Shown piece by piece: positions 26,096 to 33,820 of a stretch of DNA of 64,000 nt (position 1 is its first letter; every line of letters begins with the position of its first letter). The DNA comes from Rhizobium grahamii. GTDB lineage: Bacteria; Pseudomonadota; Alphaproteobacteria; Rhizobiales; Rhizobiaceae. The stretch lies in assembly GCF_009498215.1 (NCBI RefSeq), contig NZ_CP043499.1:1897523-1961522 (forward strand), given 5' to 3'. A model generated the notes under the pieces. It saw only the letters and a list, made by a program, of their open reading frames with translations. It did not search any database and had not been told where the DNA came from. The translations under genes were made by a program, and so were the position numbers.

Positions 26096-26740
26096 CTATT
26101 GCCCCACCGTCAGTTCCGATGGAGTGACGAGCGGCAGCTGCCCCGCGCCTGGCACCGGGAAGGCGCCGAAGACCGTTACGGTTTTTCCGACAAGTCCATC
26201 GCGCGGCACGGCCGAGAGGAAGGCTTTGTTTGCCTTCTCATTGAAGGCCTTGCCGAACTGGGCCCATTCGATCTGGTTCTTGAATTCGTTGAAGTTGACG
26301 AAATCAAGCGTGTCGCGCAGCGCCGTCCCGCGCAGAGCCGGACCGATCTGCACCTTGGCATCGGCCTTGCCGTCGCCATCGGCGTCGACATCAAGCGTTG
26401 CCGCGCGCGATTGTGTATCGGCCGCGACCACCTTGCCGGAGAATTTCACGGCATAGGTCCAGGGCGAACTCGCCTGCTTCCTTGGATTCCCGTATTTTTC
26501 GCCGGCCTGGTCGGGGCTCGACGCGGCAAGTGCCGCTACGTCCTTGAGTTCCCCGGCGCGCTTTTCGAAATAGGGGACAGCCTGCGATTGCCAGATCGCC
26601 TCGACCTTCGCATTCGGATCGAATGCGTCCTTTGCAGCCGCCTGTGCCTTTTCCTCGGCAGTCGGCGTCTTGATGATCTTGCAGCCAGGCAAAGCCGCCG
26701 CCACGAGAGCGGCGATCAGGGCGCCCCTGATCCTCAACAT
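26096..26740 (-). CDS. DUF2291 lipoprotein associated with ribose-type transporter
   Basis: About 214 residues from the ATG at 26740 (MLRIRGALIAALVAAALPGC). LPGC is a reasonable lipobox, so Cys20 would be lipidated. The DUF2291 core includes EAIWQSQAVPYFEKRAGELK, GEKYGN, VKFSGKVVAADTQSRAATLD, GPALRGTALRDTLDFVNFN and FKNQIEWAQFGKAFNEKAN. The family occurs next to sugar ABC transporters but has no firm function. A second member lies at 42908-43564, again next to a CUT2 transporter. An accessory role in transport or periplasmic ligand handling is inferred. Confidence 0.82.
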   Translation of the reverse strand: MLRIRGALIAALVAAALPGCKIIKTPTAEEKAQAAAKDAFDPNAKVEAIWQSQAVPYFEKRAGELKDVAALAASSPDQAGEKYGNPRKQASSPWTYAVKFSGKVVAADTQSRAATLDVDADGDGKADAKVQIGPALRGTALRDTLDFVNFNEFKNQIEWAQFGKAFNEKANKAFLSAVPRDGLVGKTVTVFGAFPVPGAGQLPLVTPSELTVGQ

Positions 26741-26773
26741 GCGATGAACCTCGAAGTTTAGTGAAATAGACCA

Positions 26774-26801
26774 CAGAGGGCCCGGTTTCCCGAACCCTCT
26801 G
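26774..26801 (-). terminator. Stem-loop downstream of binding-protein gene
   Basis: CAGAGGG and CCCTCTG form a 7-bp stem enclosing 14 bases that can extend it partly. It lies 18 bases after the stop of the binding-protein gene, between it and the DUF2291 gene. It probably stabilises or partly terminates the binding-protein message. Confidence 0.5.
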
Positions 26802-26818
26802 CGGCTGTTCTCTGTCAA

Positions 26819-27760
26819 TTACTTCGCCAGCGCGAAGGTCTCGAGCTTGGAAGCGTTGTCAGCGTTGATGAGAACGCAATCCATCAGCTGCTTTTCTTCC
26901 TTCGGCGAGGTCTTGTTCTTGATGTAGGCGTCAGCCTGTTCAACGGCCATCTGTGCCTGCGCGTAAGCCGGCTGCAGAACGGTTGCCTTGATGCCGCCTG
27001 CCTTGATGGAGTCGCGAACATCGTTGGAACCATCGAAGCCGACGACGATGACGTCCTTGCGGCCGGCAGCCTGCAGGGCCGCGATGGCGCCCATGGCCAT
27101 CGTGTCGTTACCGGAGATCACGCCCTTGATGTCGGGGTTGGCCTGCAGGATGGTTTCCATCTTTGCGTAGGCTTCAGTCTGGCTCCAGTTGGCCGACTGC
27201 TTGGCAACGCTCTTCAGGTCCGGATAGTCGTCGATGACGTCATGATAGCCCTGCGAGCGGATGCCGGCGTTGGTGTCGGATTCCTTGCCGACCAGCTCGA
27301 CATAGTTGCCCTTCTCGCCCATCAGCTTGACGAACTCCTGTGCGCCAAGCTGGGCGCCCTGGTAGTTGTTCGAAACGATCTGCGCGACGGCGACGCCGGT
27401 GGCGTTGATTTCACGGTCGATCAGGAAGGAGGGGATGCCTGCGTCCTTGGCCTTCTTGACGGCTGCGACCGATGCATCGGCGCCGGCGTTGTCGAGGATG
27501 ATCGCCTTGGCGCCGCGACCGATCGCGGTGTCGATCATTTCGGACTGCTTGTTGGCGTCGTCGTCATGCGTCATGACGAGGGCTTCGTAGCCAAGCTCCT
27601 TGGCCTTGGCTTCGGCGCCGACGGCTTCAGCCTTGAAGAACGGGTTGTCATGAGCCGGCGTGATGATGGCGATGAGGTCCGCCGAGAAGGCCGGAATGGC
27701 CGTGCTGAGCGCGAGCGCGCCGGCAAAGGCCGCCAGGGTCAGTTTGCGTGTCAGTGTCAT
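26819..27760 (-). CDS. Ribose-type ABC transporter periplasmic binding protein
   Basis: A 313-residue RbsB-like (Peripla_BP_4) protein with signal peptide MTLTRKLTLAAFAGALALST and a cut after AFSA. Conserved segments are IITPAHDNPFFKAEAVGAEA, AKAIILDNAGADASVAAVKK, DIKGVISGNDTMAMGAIAAL and VVGFDGSNDVRDSIKAGG. It is the first transporter gene after apnO, and a cluster-specific ligand (apiose, apionate or apionolactone) is inferred from context. A GGAGGATAAC ribosome site precedes the ATG. Confidence 0.91.
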   Translation of the reverse strand: MTLTRKLTLAAFAGALALSTAIPAFSADLIAIITPAHDNPFFKAEAVGAEAKAKELGYEALVMTHDDDANKQSEMIDTAIGRGAKAIILDNAGADASVAAVKKAKDAGIPSFLIDREINATGVAVAQIVSNNYQGAQLGAQEFVKLMGEKGNYVELVGKESDTNAGIRSQGYHDVIDDYPDLKSVAKQSANWSQTEAYAKMETILQANPDIKGVISGNDTMAMGAIAALQAAGRKDVIVVGFDGSNDVRDSIKAGGIKATVLQPAYAQAQMAVEQADAYIKNKTSPKEEKQLMDCVLINADNASKLETFALAK

Positions 27761-27809
27761 GTTATCCTCCCGAGTGTGAATAAGCCCCGTCTCCCTTGGG
27801 GCGGTGATG

Positions 27810-27829
27810 GGCGAGGCTTTCGCCTCGCC
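27810..27829 (-). terminator. Intercistronic hairpin between apnO and transporter genes
   Basis: GGCGAGG and CCTCGCC form a 7-bp stem with a 6-base loop, eight bases after the apnO stop. A second small hairpin, GCCCC...GGGGC, lies at 27784-27802. Neither is followed by a good U tract. They probably separate expression of the enzymes from that of the transporter rather than ending the transcript. Confidence 0.5.
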
Positions 27830-27836
27830 GAGCAGA

Positions 27837-28664
27837 TCAGGTAATGCGCCGGATGCTTTCGGCGATTTCCTGTGGTTCGAATACCTTTTTCCAGTCGTCG
27901 CGCATCAGCGCGGGGATGCCGAACTCGATGGCCTTGTTGCAGGCATCGGAGAATACCCCGTCAACTTCCTTGAAGATGACTGCGCCGAGCACGTTCATGT
28001 GGCCGAGCAGGAAGTCGCGGGCGGCTTCCGCAGGCACGCCGCGTGCCACGCATTCGTCCATGGCCTGGCGCATGACGACGAGCAGCGAGGCGCAGACGGT
28101 TTCCGAAAGGCCGGGCTCGAGCATCGCCATCTGCTCGACGGTAACGCGGTGCGAGCGCATGACGGGCGCCCAGATGACCTTGGCGATTTCCTCACCGAGT
28201 GCATAGGCGGCGTCCGGTCCCTGCATCAGCGCGGAGACGATGTGCTGCTTGGCGAAGAGGCCACCGAAATGATCCTTCTTGGCCTGCATGTCCGTCTCGT
28301 CGTTGAAGATCGGCGGGTGGCAGGGATGGGTGACGAAATAGGTGAGATCGTCGCGCTTGGGCAGGTGATCCGCAAACGGGGCGGCCGCGTCGAGAGCGAT
28401 GACCATGGTGCCCGGCTTCAGCTTGTCGACGATGCCAGCTGCAACCTTGCCGATCGCGGTATCGGGAACTGCGAGGATCACGACCTCGGCGCCGTCGAGC
28501 CCGGCGTCCGCACCGACGCAGTCGATACCGAGATCGTTCTTCAGGCGTGCCTTGCCGGCGTCACTGACTTCGACATGACGCACGTCGAAACGCGAGCCTT
28601 TGAGATTCTTGGCAAGTCGATAGCCCATTTTGCCACCGGCGCCGAAGAGGGCAATTGTAGTCAT
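27837..28664 (-). CDS. apnO: Probable D-apionate oxidoisomerase
   Basis: A 275-residue Rossmann-fold dehydrogenase (MTTIALFGAGGKMGYRLAKN; GAEVVILAVPDTAIGKVAAG) with an all-helical C-terminal half. It resembles 6-phosphogluconate-dehydrogenase-like proteins with the segments FVTHPCHPPIF, HIVSALMQGPDAAY and GHMNVLGAVIFKEVDGVFSD. In the described pathway, ApnO oxidises and isomerises D-apionate to 3-oxo-isoapionate with NAD. It is followed by transporter genes and preceded by oiaK. The first gene after the operator-like site at 28702-28717, it may start its own transcript. Confidence 0.8.
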   Translation of the reverse strand: MTTIALFGAGGKMGYRLAKNLKGSRFDVRHVEVSDAGKARLKNDLGIDCVGADAGLDGAEVVILAVPDTAIGKVAAGIVDKLKPGTMVIALDAAAPFADHLPKRDDLTYFVTHPCHPPIFNDETDMQAKKDHFGGLFAKQHIVSALMQGPDAAYALGEEIAKVIWAPVMRSHRVTVEQMAMLEPGLSETVCASLLVVMRQAMDECVARGVPAEAARDFLLGHMNVLGAVIFKEVDGVFSDACNKAIEFGIPALMRDDWKKVFEPQEIAESIRRIT

Positions 28665-28701
28665 GTTTCCTCACCTTTTCTGTGGTCTGGATAGGAGCAT
28701 A

Positions 28702-28717
28702 AACTGGTATGATGAGT
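28702..28717. promoter_or_regulatory. GntR operator-like site upstream of apnO
   Basis: AACTGGTATGATGAGT matches 15 of 16 bases of the site at 31418-31433, ahead of oiaX and the divergent GntR gene. It is 38-53 bases upstream of the apnO start and is followed by CACCATATCACTAGTG, which has partial inverted symmetry with it (ACTGGT versus ACTAGT). The likely binder is the FadR-type regulator at 31526-32248. Confidence 0.6.
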
Positions 28718-28770
28718 CAATCACCATATCACTAGTGAAGTGTGCATTTTTGGGGATTTCGCGAGCCATC

Positions 28771-30111
28771 TCAGCTTCGGGCCCCATCGCGTATCTGTGA
28801 GAAATATCCGTCGGTGCCGACTTGCCCGCCCTTCAGCGCAATCTGGAGCCCATTCGTGGGCTCATGGCTGCCATGGGCGAGGCAGAGCGGCGATCCCGGG
28901 GTCTGGGGAAGCGGCAGAAGTGTGGTCAACGCATCCACTCTCAGTTCCTTGAGGGCATGGCTCGATGTGTCGCCGCCCGCTATGACCGCCCGCTTCAATC
29001 CCTCGCGTTCGATAAGGCTGCGCAATATGCGACCGAGAGACTGGCCCAGCCGGTGGCGCGCACCGGGAATCTTGTCGATATCGACACCGCGATCCGCGCT
29101 CGGACCGAGCGCCGTGTGCAGAATGACGCTGCGGCCGTCTGTCAGCGCGGACGCCCCTGCGGCAATTGCCGCTTGCGTCGCCCGCTCGCCATTTTCCGAA
29201 ACCAGCGCGACCGGATCGAGGGCGATCCCGGCGAAGCCATTGTCGAGAGCGGTGCGGATCTGCCGCTCTGTCGTGGGCGACACGCTGCCGGAAACCACGG
29301 CCAGGCGATCGACGGCGCCGACATCAGCAAAAACAGTGCTGTCGTTCGCAAGACCCTGCCGGCGCCAGGCCGCGAGAAGCGCGTATTCAACGCCCGAGGA
29401 ACCGGCGACAAAGGCTCCGGCCTGCTGCGTGACACGCAGCATCTGGTGGCCGGCCGTTTCCTGGCTTTCGGCAGAGCTCACATCGATCAGAAGGATGCCC
29501 TGCTTGGCAGCCAGTTGGTCGATACGATCATCCGCATCCGGCGCAGCGGTCGCAACAAGGTCAGCAACAGCGACCGGGATGTTGGTCTGCGCTCCAAGGT
29601 GAAGTGCGAGATCCGCCTCGTGCATCGGCGTAACCGGATGACGGCTCATGACCGGGTGGCGGTCGATGCGAAAGATCTGGCCCTGGTAGGCGGCAAACAG
29701 GTTCCCGAAGGCGGTGTAGCGCTTCAACTGCGGCGCGCCGACAATGACAGGCACGGTTGTCTGGCCGAAGGTCGTGCGGCCGATCTCGATCGCCTTCCCG
29801 ATGTTGCCGACTTTGGGGCTCGAGTCGAACGTAGAGCAAACCTTGTAGTGGCATATGCTGGCATTGAGCGACTTCAGCCATTCGAACGCAGGCGTCAGAT
29901 GTTCCTGCATCCAGTCCGGGGTTTCGCTCCGGCTGGTTCCGGCAACGCCGATGGCGCGGCACTCGTCGAAACGCCCAAGCATTTCGGGCGTCGGGATGTC
30001 GAGGAAAAGCACCGTTGGAACACCGTTCGATGCCAATGCTTCCATGACGTCGGTAGAGCCGGTGAAGTCGTCGCCGTAATAGCTGAGAAGCGGATTGCTC
30101 ATTGCTGTCAC
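28771..30111 (-). CDS. oiaK: Probable 3-oxo-isoapionate kinase (DUF1537 family)
   Basis: A 446-residue four-carbon acid sugar kinase family protein. The N-terminal domain reads LLSYYGDDFTGSTDVMEALA, with the family motif YYGDDFTGS. The C-terminal nucleotide-binding part contains VAVVSGSVSPTTERQI-like VVSGSVSPTTERQIRTA, AVIAGGDTSSHALKEL and LPQTPGSPLCLAHG. In D-apionate breakdown, OiaK phosphorylates 3-oxo-isoapionate at C4 using ATP. It overlaps oiaX by four bases, placing kinase and RuBisCO-like enzyme in one translation unit. Other DUF1537 kinases act on threonate, erythronate or 3-oxo-tetronate, so context decides the substrate. Confidence 0.85.
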   Translation of the reverse strand: MTAMSNPLLSYYGDDFTGSTDVMEALASNGVPTVLFLDIPTPEMLGRFDECRAIGVAGTSRSETPDWMQEHLTPAFEWLKSLNASICHYKVCSTFDSSPKVGNIGKAIEIGRTTFGQTTVPVIVGAPQLKRYTAFGNLFAAYQGQIFRIDRHPVMSRHPVTPMHEADLALHLGAQTNIPVAVADLVATAAPDADDRIDQLAAKQGILLIDVSSAESQETAGHQMLRVTQQAGAFVAGSSGVEYALLAAWRRQGLANDSTVFADVGAVDRLAVVSGSVSPTTERQIRTALDNGFAGIALDPVALVSENGERATQAAIAAGASALTDGRSVILHTALGPSADRGVDIDKIPGARHRLGQSLGRILRSLIEREGLKRAVIAGGDTSSHALKELRVDALTTLLPLPQTPGSPLCLAHGSHEPTNGLQIALKGGQVGTDGYFSQIRDGARS

Positions 30112-31364
30112 GCGCCCTTGCCGTCGCTGAACTTGGCAATCGAAGCGGCAAGTTCAGGGTGGTCCTTGGCATAGGTTTCCAGGGGAATGTCGGCCACTGC
30201 GGCCTGCCACGCCTGCTGTACCGCGCGAACGCCTGCCGCCGGACCGCCGGGGTGGCTGACAATGCCGCCGCCGCAGAGATAGAGGAGATCGGTGGTACGA
30301 CCGGTTCTCTGGTAGGTCTCGGGCGCCTGGCCGCCCCATTGACCGGAGCCGGCAACCGGCAGCGGGCAGTCCGCGGCATCGAACAGCGGCGTACTGACCG
30401 CCTTGAAGGACGACACGAAACTCTCGTCAGGCTCCCAATACTTGACCCTGATGCCGTTGATCTGAAACTGGTCGACGCCGAGCAACCGCCAGAACTGCTG
30501 GTAGACCTTGAAGTCGAGGCCAGCGCCCGGATCCCGCGTCAGCACATCCCAGCCGTTGCGATGAGCATGCAGCAGCAGGCTGGAGCGCTTGCGCAAGAAG
30601 CTCATGCCGCCGAAGCCGATCGAATTGATGTTGACGACGGCGCAGTTGCCACCGGCCTTGGCGACGATGTCATGGTTGCGCATCATCTCGTCCGGGTCGG
30701 CATGCGAGATGCCGAAGGCATACATCACCTTCTTGCCGGTCTTCTGTTCGTGATCGAGAATTCTCGGCATGATCGCGGCAACCCGGTCCTTCAGCGGCGA
30801 GTAGGCCGGGCTCATCAGCTTCTCGTCGTCCTTGATGAAGTCGACCCCGGATTCGATCAGTTCTCCGACAAGCTCTGCGGTCTCGTGCGGACGCAACCCG
30901 AGGGCCGGCTTGACGATCGTGCCGATGATCGGACGGCCCTCGACGCCGGTCAGTTGCCGGCTGCCGGGAATGCCGAACTGCGGACCGGGATGCGCATCTC
31001 TGAAGGCATCCGGAAGCTTCATATCCACGATGCGGATGCCGGTCATGCCCTTGATGGAGAACACGCCACCGATGGCGATGGTCATGAGGGCGGAAAGGTC
31101 GGTTCCGATCGCGTCGAGAGGAAAGGCGATGTCGGCGTCAGCGCGGTTGAGACGCGTACCGGGGGCGACTTCTGGCCATGTCGGATAGCTCGCCCCCTCG
31201 AGCGGGCGAATATCCAGTACCCTTGCGGCGACACGCGACTTCAGTTCCTCGGTCTCACCGGGGACCGGAACAAAGGTCCCGGTCGACTGATCGCTTGCGA
31301 TCTTCTCCGCCATGGCTTCGACGCTGCCCGGCGTCTCGATGCGGTAGGTCAGGGTAATCATCAT
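30108..31364 (-). CDS. oiaX: RuBisCO-like protein, probable 3-oxo-isoapionate-4-phosphate decarboxylase
   Basis: A 418-residue RuBisCO-like protein, not a carbon-fixing enzyme. It has the barrel segments TIVKPALGLRPHETAELVGE and SGVDFIKDDEKLMSP (the Lys that is carbamylated in RuBisCO, followed by Asp-Asp-Glu metal ligands) and LYLCGGGIVSHPGGPAAGV near the C-terminus. In the apionate pathway, RuBisCO-like enzymes either decarboxylate 3-oxo-isoapionate 4-phosphate to L-erythrulose 1-phosphate (OiaX) or act as a transcarboxylase/hydrolase (OiaT). I prefer OiaX because the L-erythrulose-1-phosphate isomerase gene eryH is 4.8 kb away. It begins the minus-strand apiose operon. Confidence 0.83.
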   Translation of the reverse strand: MMITLTYRIETPGSVEAMAEKIASDQSTGTFVPVPGETEELKSRVAARVLDIRPLEGASYPTWPEVAPGTRLNRADADIAFPLDAIGTDLSALMTIAIGGVFSIKGMTGIRIVDMKLPDAFRDAHPGPQFGIPGSRQLTGVEGRPIIGTIVKPALGLRPHETAELVGELIESGVDFIKDDEKLMSPAYSPLKDRVAAIMPRILDHEQKTGKKVMYAFGISHADPDEMMRNHDIVAKAGGNCAVVNINSIGFGGMSFLRKRSSLLLHAHRNGWDVLTRDPGAGLDFKVYQQFWRLLGVDQFQINGIRVKYWEPDESFVSSFKAVSTPLFDAADCPLPVAGSGQWGGQAPETYQRTGRTTDLLYLCGGGIVSHPGGPAAGVRAVQQAWQAAVADIPLETYAKDHPELAASIAKFSDGKGA

Positions 31365-31410
31365 GAAATGCCGGTTGCTCCTCTCGCCAGATCAAATTGT
31401 CATGGCGTCA

Positions 31411-31433
31411 ACTCATCAACTGGTATAATGAGT
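31411..31433. promoter_or_regulatory. GntR operator-like inverted repeat between oiaX and its regulator
   Basis: ACTCAT (31411-31416) and ATGAGT (31428-31433) are perfect inverted hexamers around an 11-base spacer. The right part, AACTGGTATAATGAGT, is nearly identical to the site upstream of apnO. Its place in the 161-bp divergent region between oiaX and the GntR gene makes autoregulation plus repression of the apiose operon likely. Confidence 0.62.
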
Positions 31434-31525
31434 ATTCCAATTCATGGAAAGCAAAATTTTGGTGCGGATGAATTTTCGCTCCGTTGCTTTGTCGAGCAAC
31501 GGAGATGATGGTAGGGAGGTGATAT

Positions 31526-32248
31526 TTGAGCCAGCGAGATCTTATGACCCAACCCATCGAACAAATCGTCCGTCGGAAATTGTCCGACGAGGTGTTTGAT
31601 CGACTAGAACGGATGATCACTTCAGGCGAGTTGCAGCCGGGTGACGAGATGCCGTCGGAACGTGTTCTGATGGAGCGGTTTGGTGTCGGACGGCCGGCGA
31701 TCCGAGAAGCGATGCAGTCGCTCGCGAACAAGGGTCTCGTCAACATCTCGCACGGGGAGCGCGCGAAGGTCCTGAAGCTCACCGCGCGGTCGATCTTTCA
31801 GCAGGTCGATCTCACCGCGAAGATCATGCTGTCGCAGTCATCGGACTCGCTTGAGCATCTGAAGAGTGCGCGTATCTTCTTTGAGCGCGGCATGGCGCGA
31901 GAAGCGGCGCAACGGGCAACCAAAGCGGACATCAGCGACCTCAAGGAGATCATCGAGCGTCAGCGCAACTCGCTGGGGCAGGCCGAGGAGTTCATTGCGG
32001 CGGACATGCATTTCCATACCCGCATCGCGCAGATTTCGGGCAACCCCATCTATGTCGCGGTCAGCGAGGCGATGCTTGCGTGGTTGAAGCAATACCACAC
32101 GGAGATGCTGATCTGGACGGGCAAGGAGAAGTTCACGCTCGTCGAGCACGAGGAGATCGTCGACCGCCTGGAGGCAGGGGACGCCGAGGGCTCCGAAACG
32201 GCCATCCTGAAGCATCTCGAACGCTCGAGAGCGCTGTACTCGAAGTGA
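31526..32248 (+). CDS. FadR-type GntR regulator of the apiose/apionate cluster
   Basis: A 240-residue regulator with a GntR winged helix at about residues 15-80 (MPSERVLMERFGVGRPAIRE) and a helical FCD ligand domain whose metal-binding His pattern is visible (DMHFHTRIAQISGNPIY; EHEEIVDRLEAGD). The start is taken as the TTG at 31526 because GGGAGGTG lies at perfect spacing; the later ATG at 31544 lacks a ribosome site. It is divergent from oiaX and flanks the duplicated operator-like motif, so it probably senses an apionate-pathway intermediate. NanR-like regulators are the closest family in appearance. Confidence 0.86.
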   Translation: MSQRDLMTQPIEQIVRRKLSDEVFDRLERMITSGELQPGDEMPSERVLMERFGVGRPAIREAMQSLANKGLVNISHGERAKVLKLTARSIFQQVDLTAKIMLSQSSDSLEHLKSARIFFERGMAREAAQRATKADISDLKEIIERQRNSLGQAEEFIAADMHFHTRIAQISGNPIYVAVSEAMLAWLKQYHTEMLIWTGKEKFTLVEHEEIVDRLEAGDAEGSETAILKHLERSRALYSK

Positions 32249-32276
32249 TGCGGTAATCCCGTCTCGGGGTGAGAAC

Positions 32277-32300
32277 GACGGCCAGCCAATGGCCGCCGTC
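32277..32300. terminator. Hairpin between convergent GntR and ribH genes
   Basis: GACGGC and GCCGTC arms enclose a further GGCC/GGCC pairing. The hairpin lies 29 bases after the GntR stop and ten bases after the ribH stop on the other strand, where a run of T residues (CTTTTA at 32307) follows on the plus strand. Confidence 0.55.
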
Positions 32301-32309
32301 CCAAGGCTT

Positions 32310-32786
32310 TTACCCGACGCTGGCGAGAAGCTTTGCTCTGGCACCGAGGATCGCGGCGCAGGCGTTTGCGGCTTCCTTGCCCTTCGTCACGAAGTGCTGC
32401 TTGAAGAAGCCGATGTGAGCTTCGGATTCCTGGAAATGGTGTGGCGTGAGAACGACGGAAAGGACCGGCGTGCCGGTGTCGAGCTGAACGCGCATCAGTC
32501 CGTCAAGAACGGTTCCCGCGACGAAGTCATGGCGATAGATCCCGCCGTCGACGACGAATGCGCAGCCAATGACAGCATCGTATTTTCCGGTGCCGATCAG
32601 CGTTTGAGCATGGAGAGGGATCTCCAAGGCGCCGGGAACGTCAATGATCTCGACATCGGAAGACGACCGACCAAGATTGCCCCATTCGGCCACGAACGAG
32701 TCGACGGCGTTGTCGACGATGTCGGCGTGCCAGCGAGCCCGGATGACCGCGATCCGTTTTTGGGTGGTGACTGCAGTTTGAAGCAT
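32310..32786 (-). CDS. ribH: 6,7-dimethyl-8-ribityllumazine synthase, type II (RibH2)
   Basis: 158 residues from the ATG at 32786, preceded by GAAAGG; an in-frame TTG at 32801 is a poorer start. Lumazine synthase joins 5-amino-6-ribitylaminouracil with 3,4-dihydroxy-2-butanone 4-phosphate in riboflavin synthesis. The motifs VPGALEIPLHAQTL, GCAFVVDGGIYRHDFVAG and LTPHHFQESEAHIGFF match the rhizobial/Brucella RibH2 type, which forms decamers, rather than the icosahedral type I. It is controlled by the FMN riboswitch upstream and lies isolated from other rib genes, at the end of the ery/dha minus-strand cluster. Confidence 0.93.
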   Translation of the reverse strand: MLQTAVTTQKRIAVIRARWHADIVDNAVDSFVAEWGNLGRSSSDVEIIDVPGALEIPLHAQTLIGTGKYDAVIGCAFVVDGGIYRHDFVAGTVLDGLMRVQLDTGTPVLSVVLTPHHFQESEAHIGFFKQHFVTKGKEAANACAAILGARAKLLASVG

Positions 32787-32904
32787 CGAAATGCCTTTCA
32801 AGGGTTTTGCCGGCGACGCCGGCTATGACGATAAAGCCCCGGAGGGCCTGATCCCTTGAGCGAACAGACAGGACGCGCGTCCCCTCGCAACGAAAGGTGC
32901 GCCT

Positions 32905-33047
32905 GCCATGTCCTCTTCCATCCGGACTATACCGTCGGCTCCGGCATCTCACCGGATCTGCTGACCTTCCGACGCTGCCGGAAGCGCTCGCGGGCTCCAG
33001 GCTTTCGCCTGATACCGCCGGTGGGGAATTTCACCCCGCCCTGAGAA
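32905..33047 (-). promoter_or_regulatory. FMN riboswitch (RFN element) controlling ribH
   Basis: On the minus strand the canonical RFN blocks appear in order: TCAGGGCGGGGTGAAATTCC, CCACCGGCGGTA, AGCCCGCGAGCG, GGTCAGCAGATCCGGTGAGA, CCGGAGCCGACGGTATAGTC and CCGGATGGAAGAGGA. It ends about 120 bases before the ribH start. The leader after the aptamer contains a GCCGGC-GTC-GCCGGC hairpin close to the ribosome site and a short GCCC...GGGGC-TTTAT stem, either of which could be the expression platform. FMN binding would shut off ribH2 when flavin is plentiful. Confidence 0.95.
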
Positions 33048-33168
33048 CGCTGGCACAATAGTTCGGAGGCCAAGAGGAATGCAAGCTCCCGGACGTCGCC
33101 TGCTGTCGCGGGTCGATCATTTTGCAGTCCGGTTCCCACGCAGATCGGCGCACGCGGCGCAGATCTGA

Positions 33169-33807
33169 TCAAGCGTCGAAGGAGCGCGCTATTGTGTCGA
33201 TCAGCACGACGGCCGATGCCGCTCCGGGGTCCATATGACCGATGACGCGATCCCCAAGCCGCGACGAACGTCCCTTGGCCGCAATCATGTCTTTGGTGGC
33301 CTCGGCGCCCTTCGTTGCAGCGTCCAACGCCGCTTCCAGGCAAGCGACAAGCGGTTTACCCTCAAGCTGTGCGGATCTTGCCGCCGCCGCCGCAGGCGCC
33401 CAGGCATCGACCATCGTCTTTTCGCCCGGCTCTGCCTTGCCACGATCCTGAATGCCCTTTGCCATAGCTTCGAAGGCGTCGATCATGTCGCCGTCGGTGA
33501 GTGAAGGCTTACCCTTCACCGCGGCGCCTGCACGCATGAATGCAGTCGCATAAAGAGGACCGGACGAGGCGCCGACTGCCGACAGAAAAGACTTGGCCGC
33601 GGTGTTGAAAACGGCGGTTGGGTCACTTGTGGCAGGATCAAGCGCCGCGACGGCCTTCGCCGCGGCAGAAAAGCCAAGCTCCATTGCAATCCCATGGTCG
33701 GCGTCTCCGATCACGCCATCGAGTTCGCACAGCCGTTCCTTCTCGCGCGCCATCGCCTGTGCGATCGCGCCGAACATCTCCTGCAGTCGAACGACATCAA
33801 CCTGCAT
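33169..33807 (-). CDS. dhaL: Dihydroxyacetone kinase subunit DhaL-like (nucleotide-binding)
   Basis: A 212-residue DhaL/Dak2 domain protein. The Mg-nucleotide site motif LDGVIGDADHGIAMELGF carries the conserved Asp residues, and SAVGASSGPLYATAFMRAG and KTMVDAWAPAAAAA are further family blocks. It is encoded 13 bases after dhaK as a split two-subunit kinase. Dak-type enzymes phosphorylate dihydroxyacetone or, in polyol pathways, L-erythrulose to L-erythrulose 1-phosphate. With eryH and eryI directly upstream, an erythrulose substrate is more likely than dihydroxyacetone. No PTS DhaM gene is nearby, so ATP is the probable donor. Confidence 0.87.
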   Translation of the reverse strand: MQVDVVRLQEMFGAIAQAMAREKERLCELDGVIGDADHGIAMELGFSAAAKAVAALDPATSDPTAVFNTAAKSFLSAVGASSGPLYATAFMRAGAAVKGKPSLTDGDMIDAFEAMAKGIQDRGKAEPGEKTMVDAWAPAAAAARSAQLEGKPLVACLEAALDAATKGAEATKDMIAAKGRSSRLGDRVIGHMDPGAASAVVLIDTIARSFDA

Positions 33808-33820
33808 CGCTTCTCTCCCC

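Noticed and set aside
30108..31364. True RuBisCO large subunit (carbon fixation)
   Set aside because: The KDDE-type metal site is present, but the protein is shorter, there is no small subunit or phosphoribulokinase, and the neighbours are apionate genes. It is a RuBisCO-like protein.
32787..32801. TTG start for ribH at 32801
   Set aside because: The ATG at 32786 has a GAAAGG ribosome site and gives 158 residues, the usual RibH2 length.
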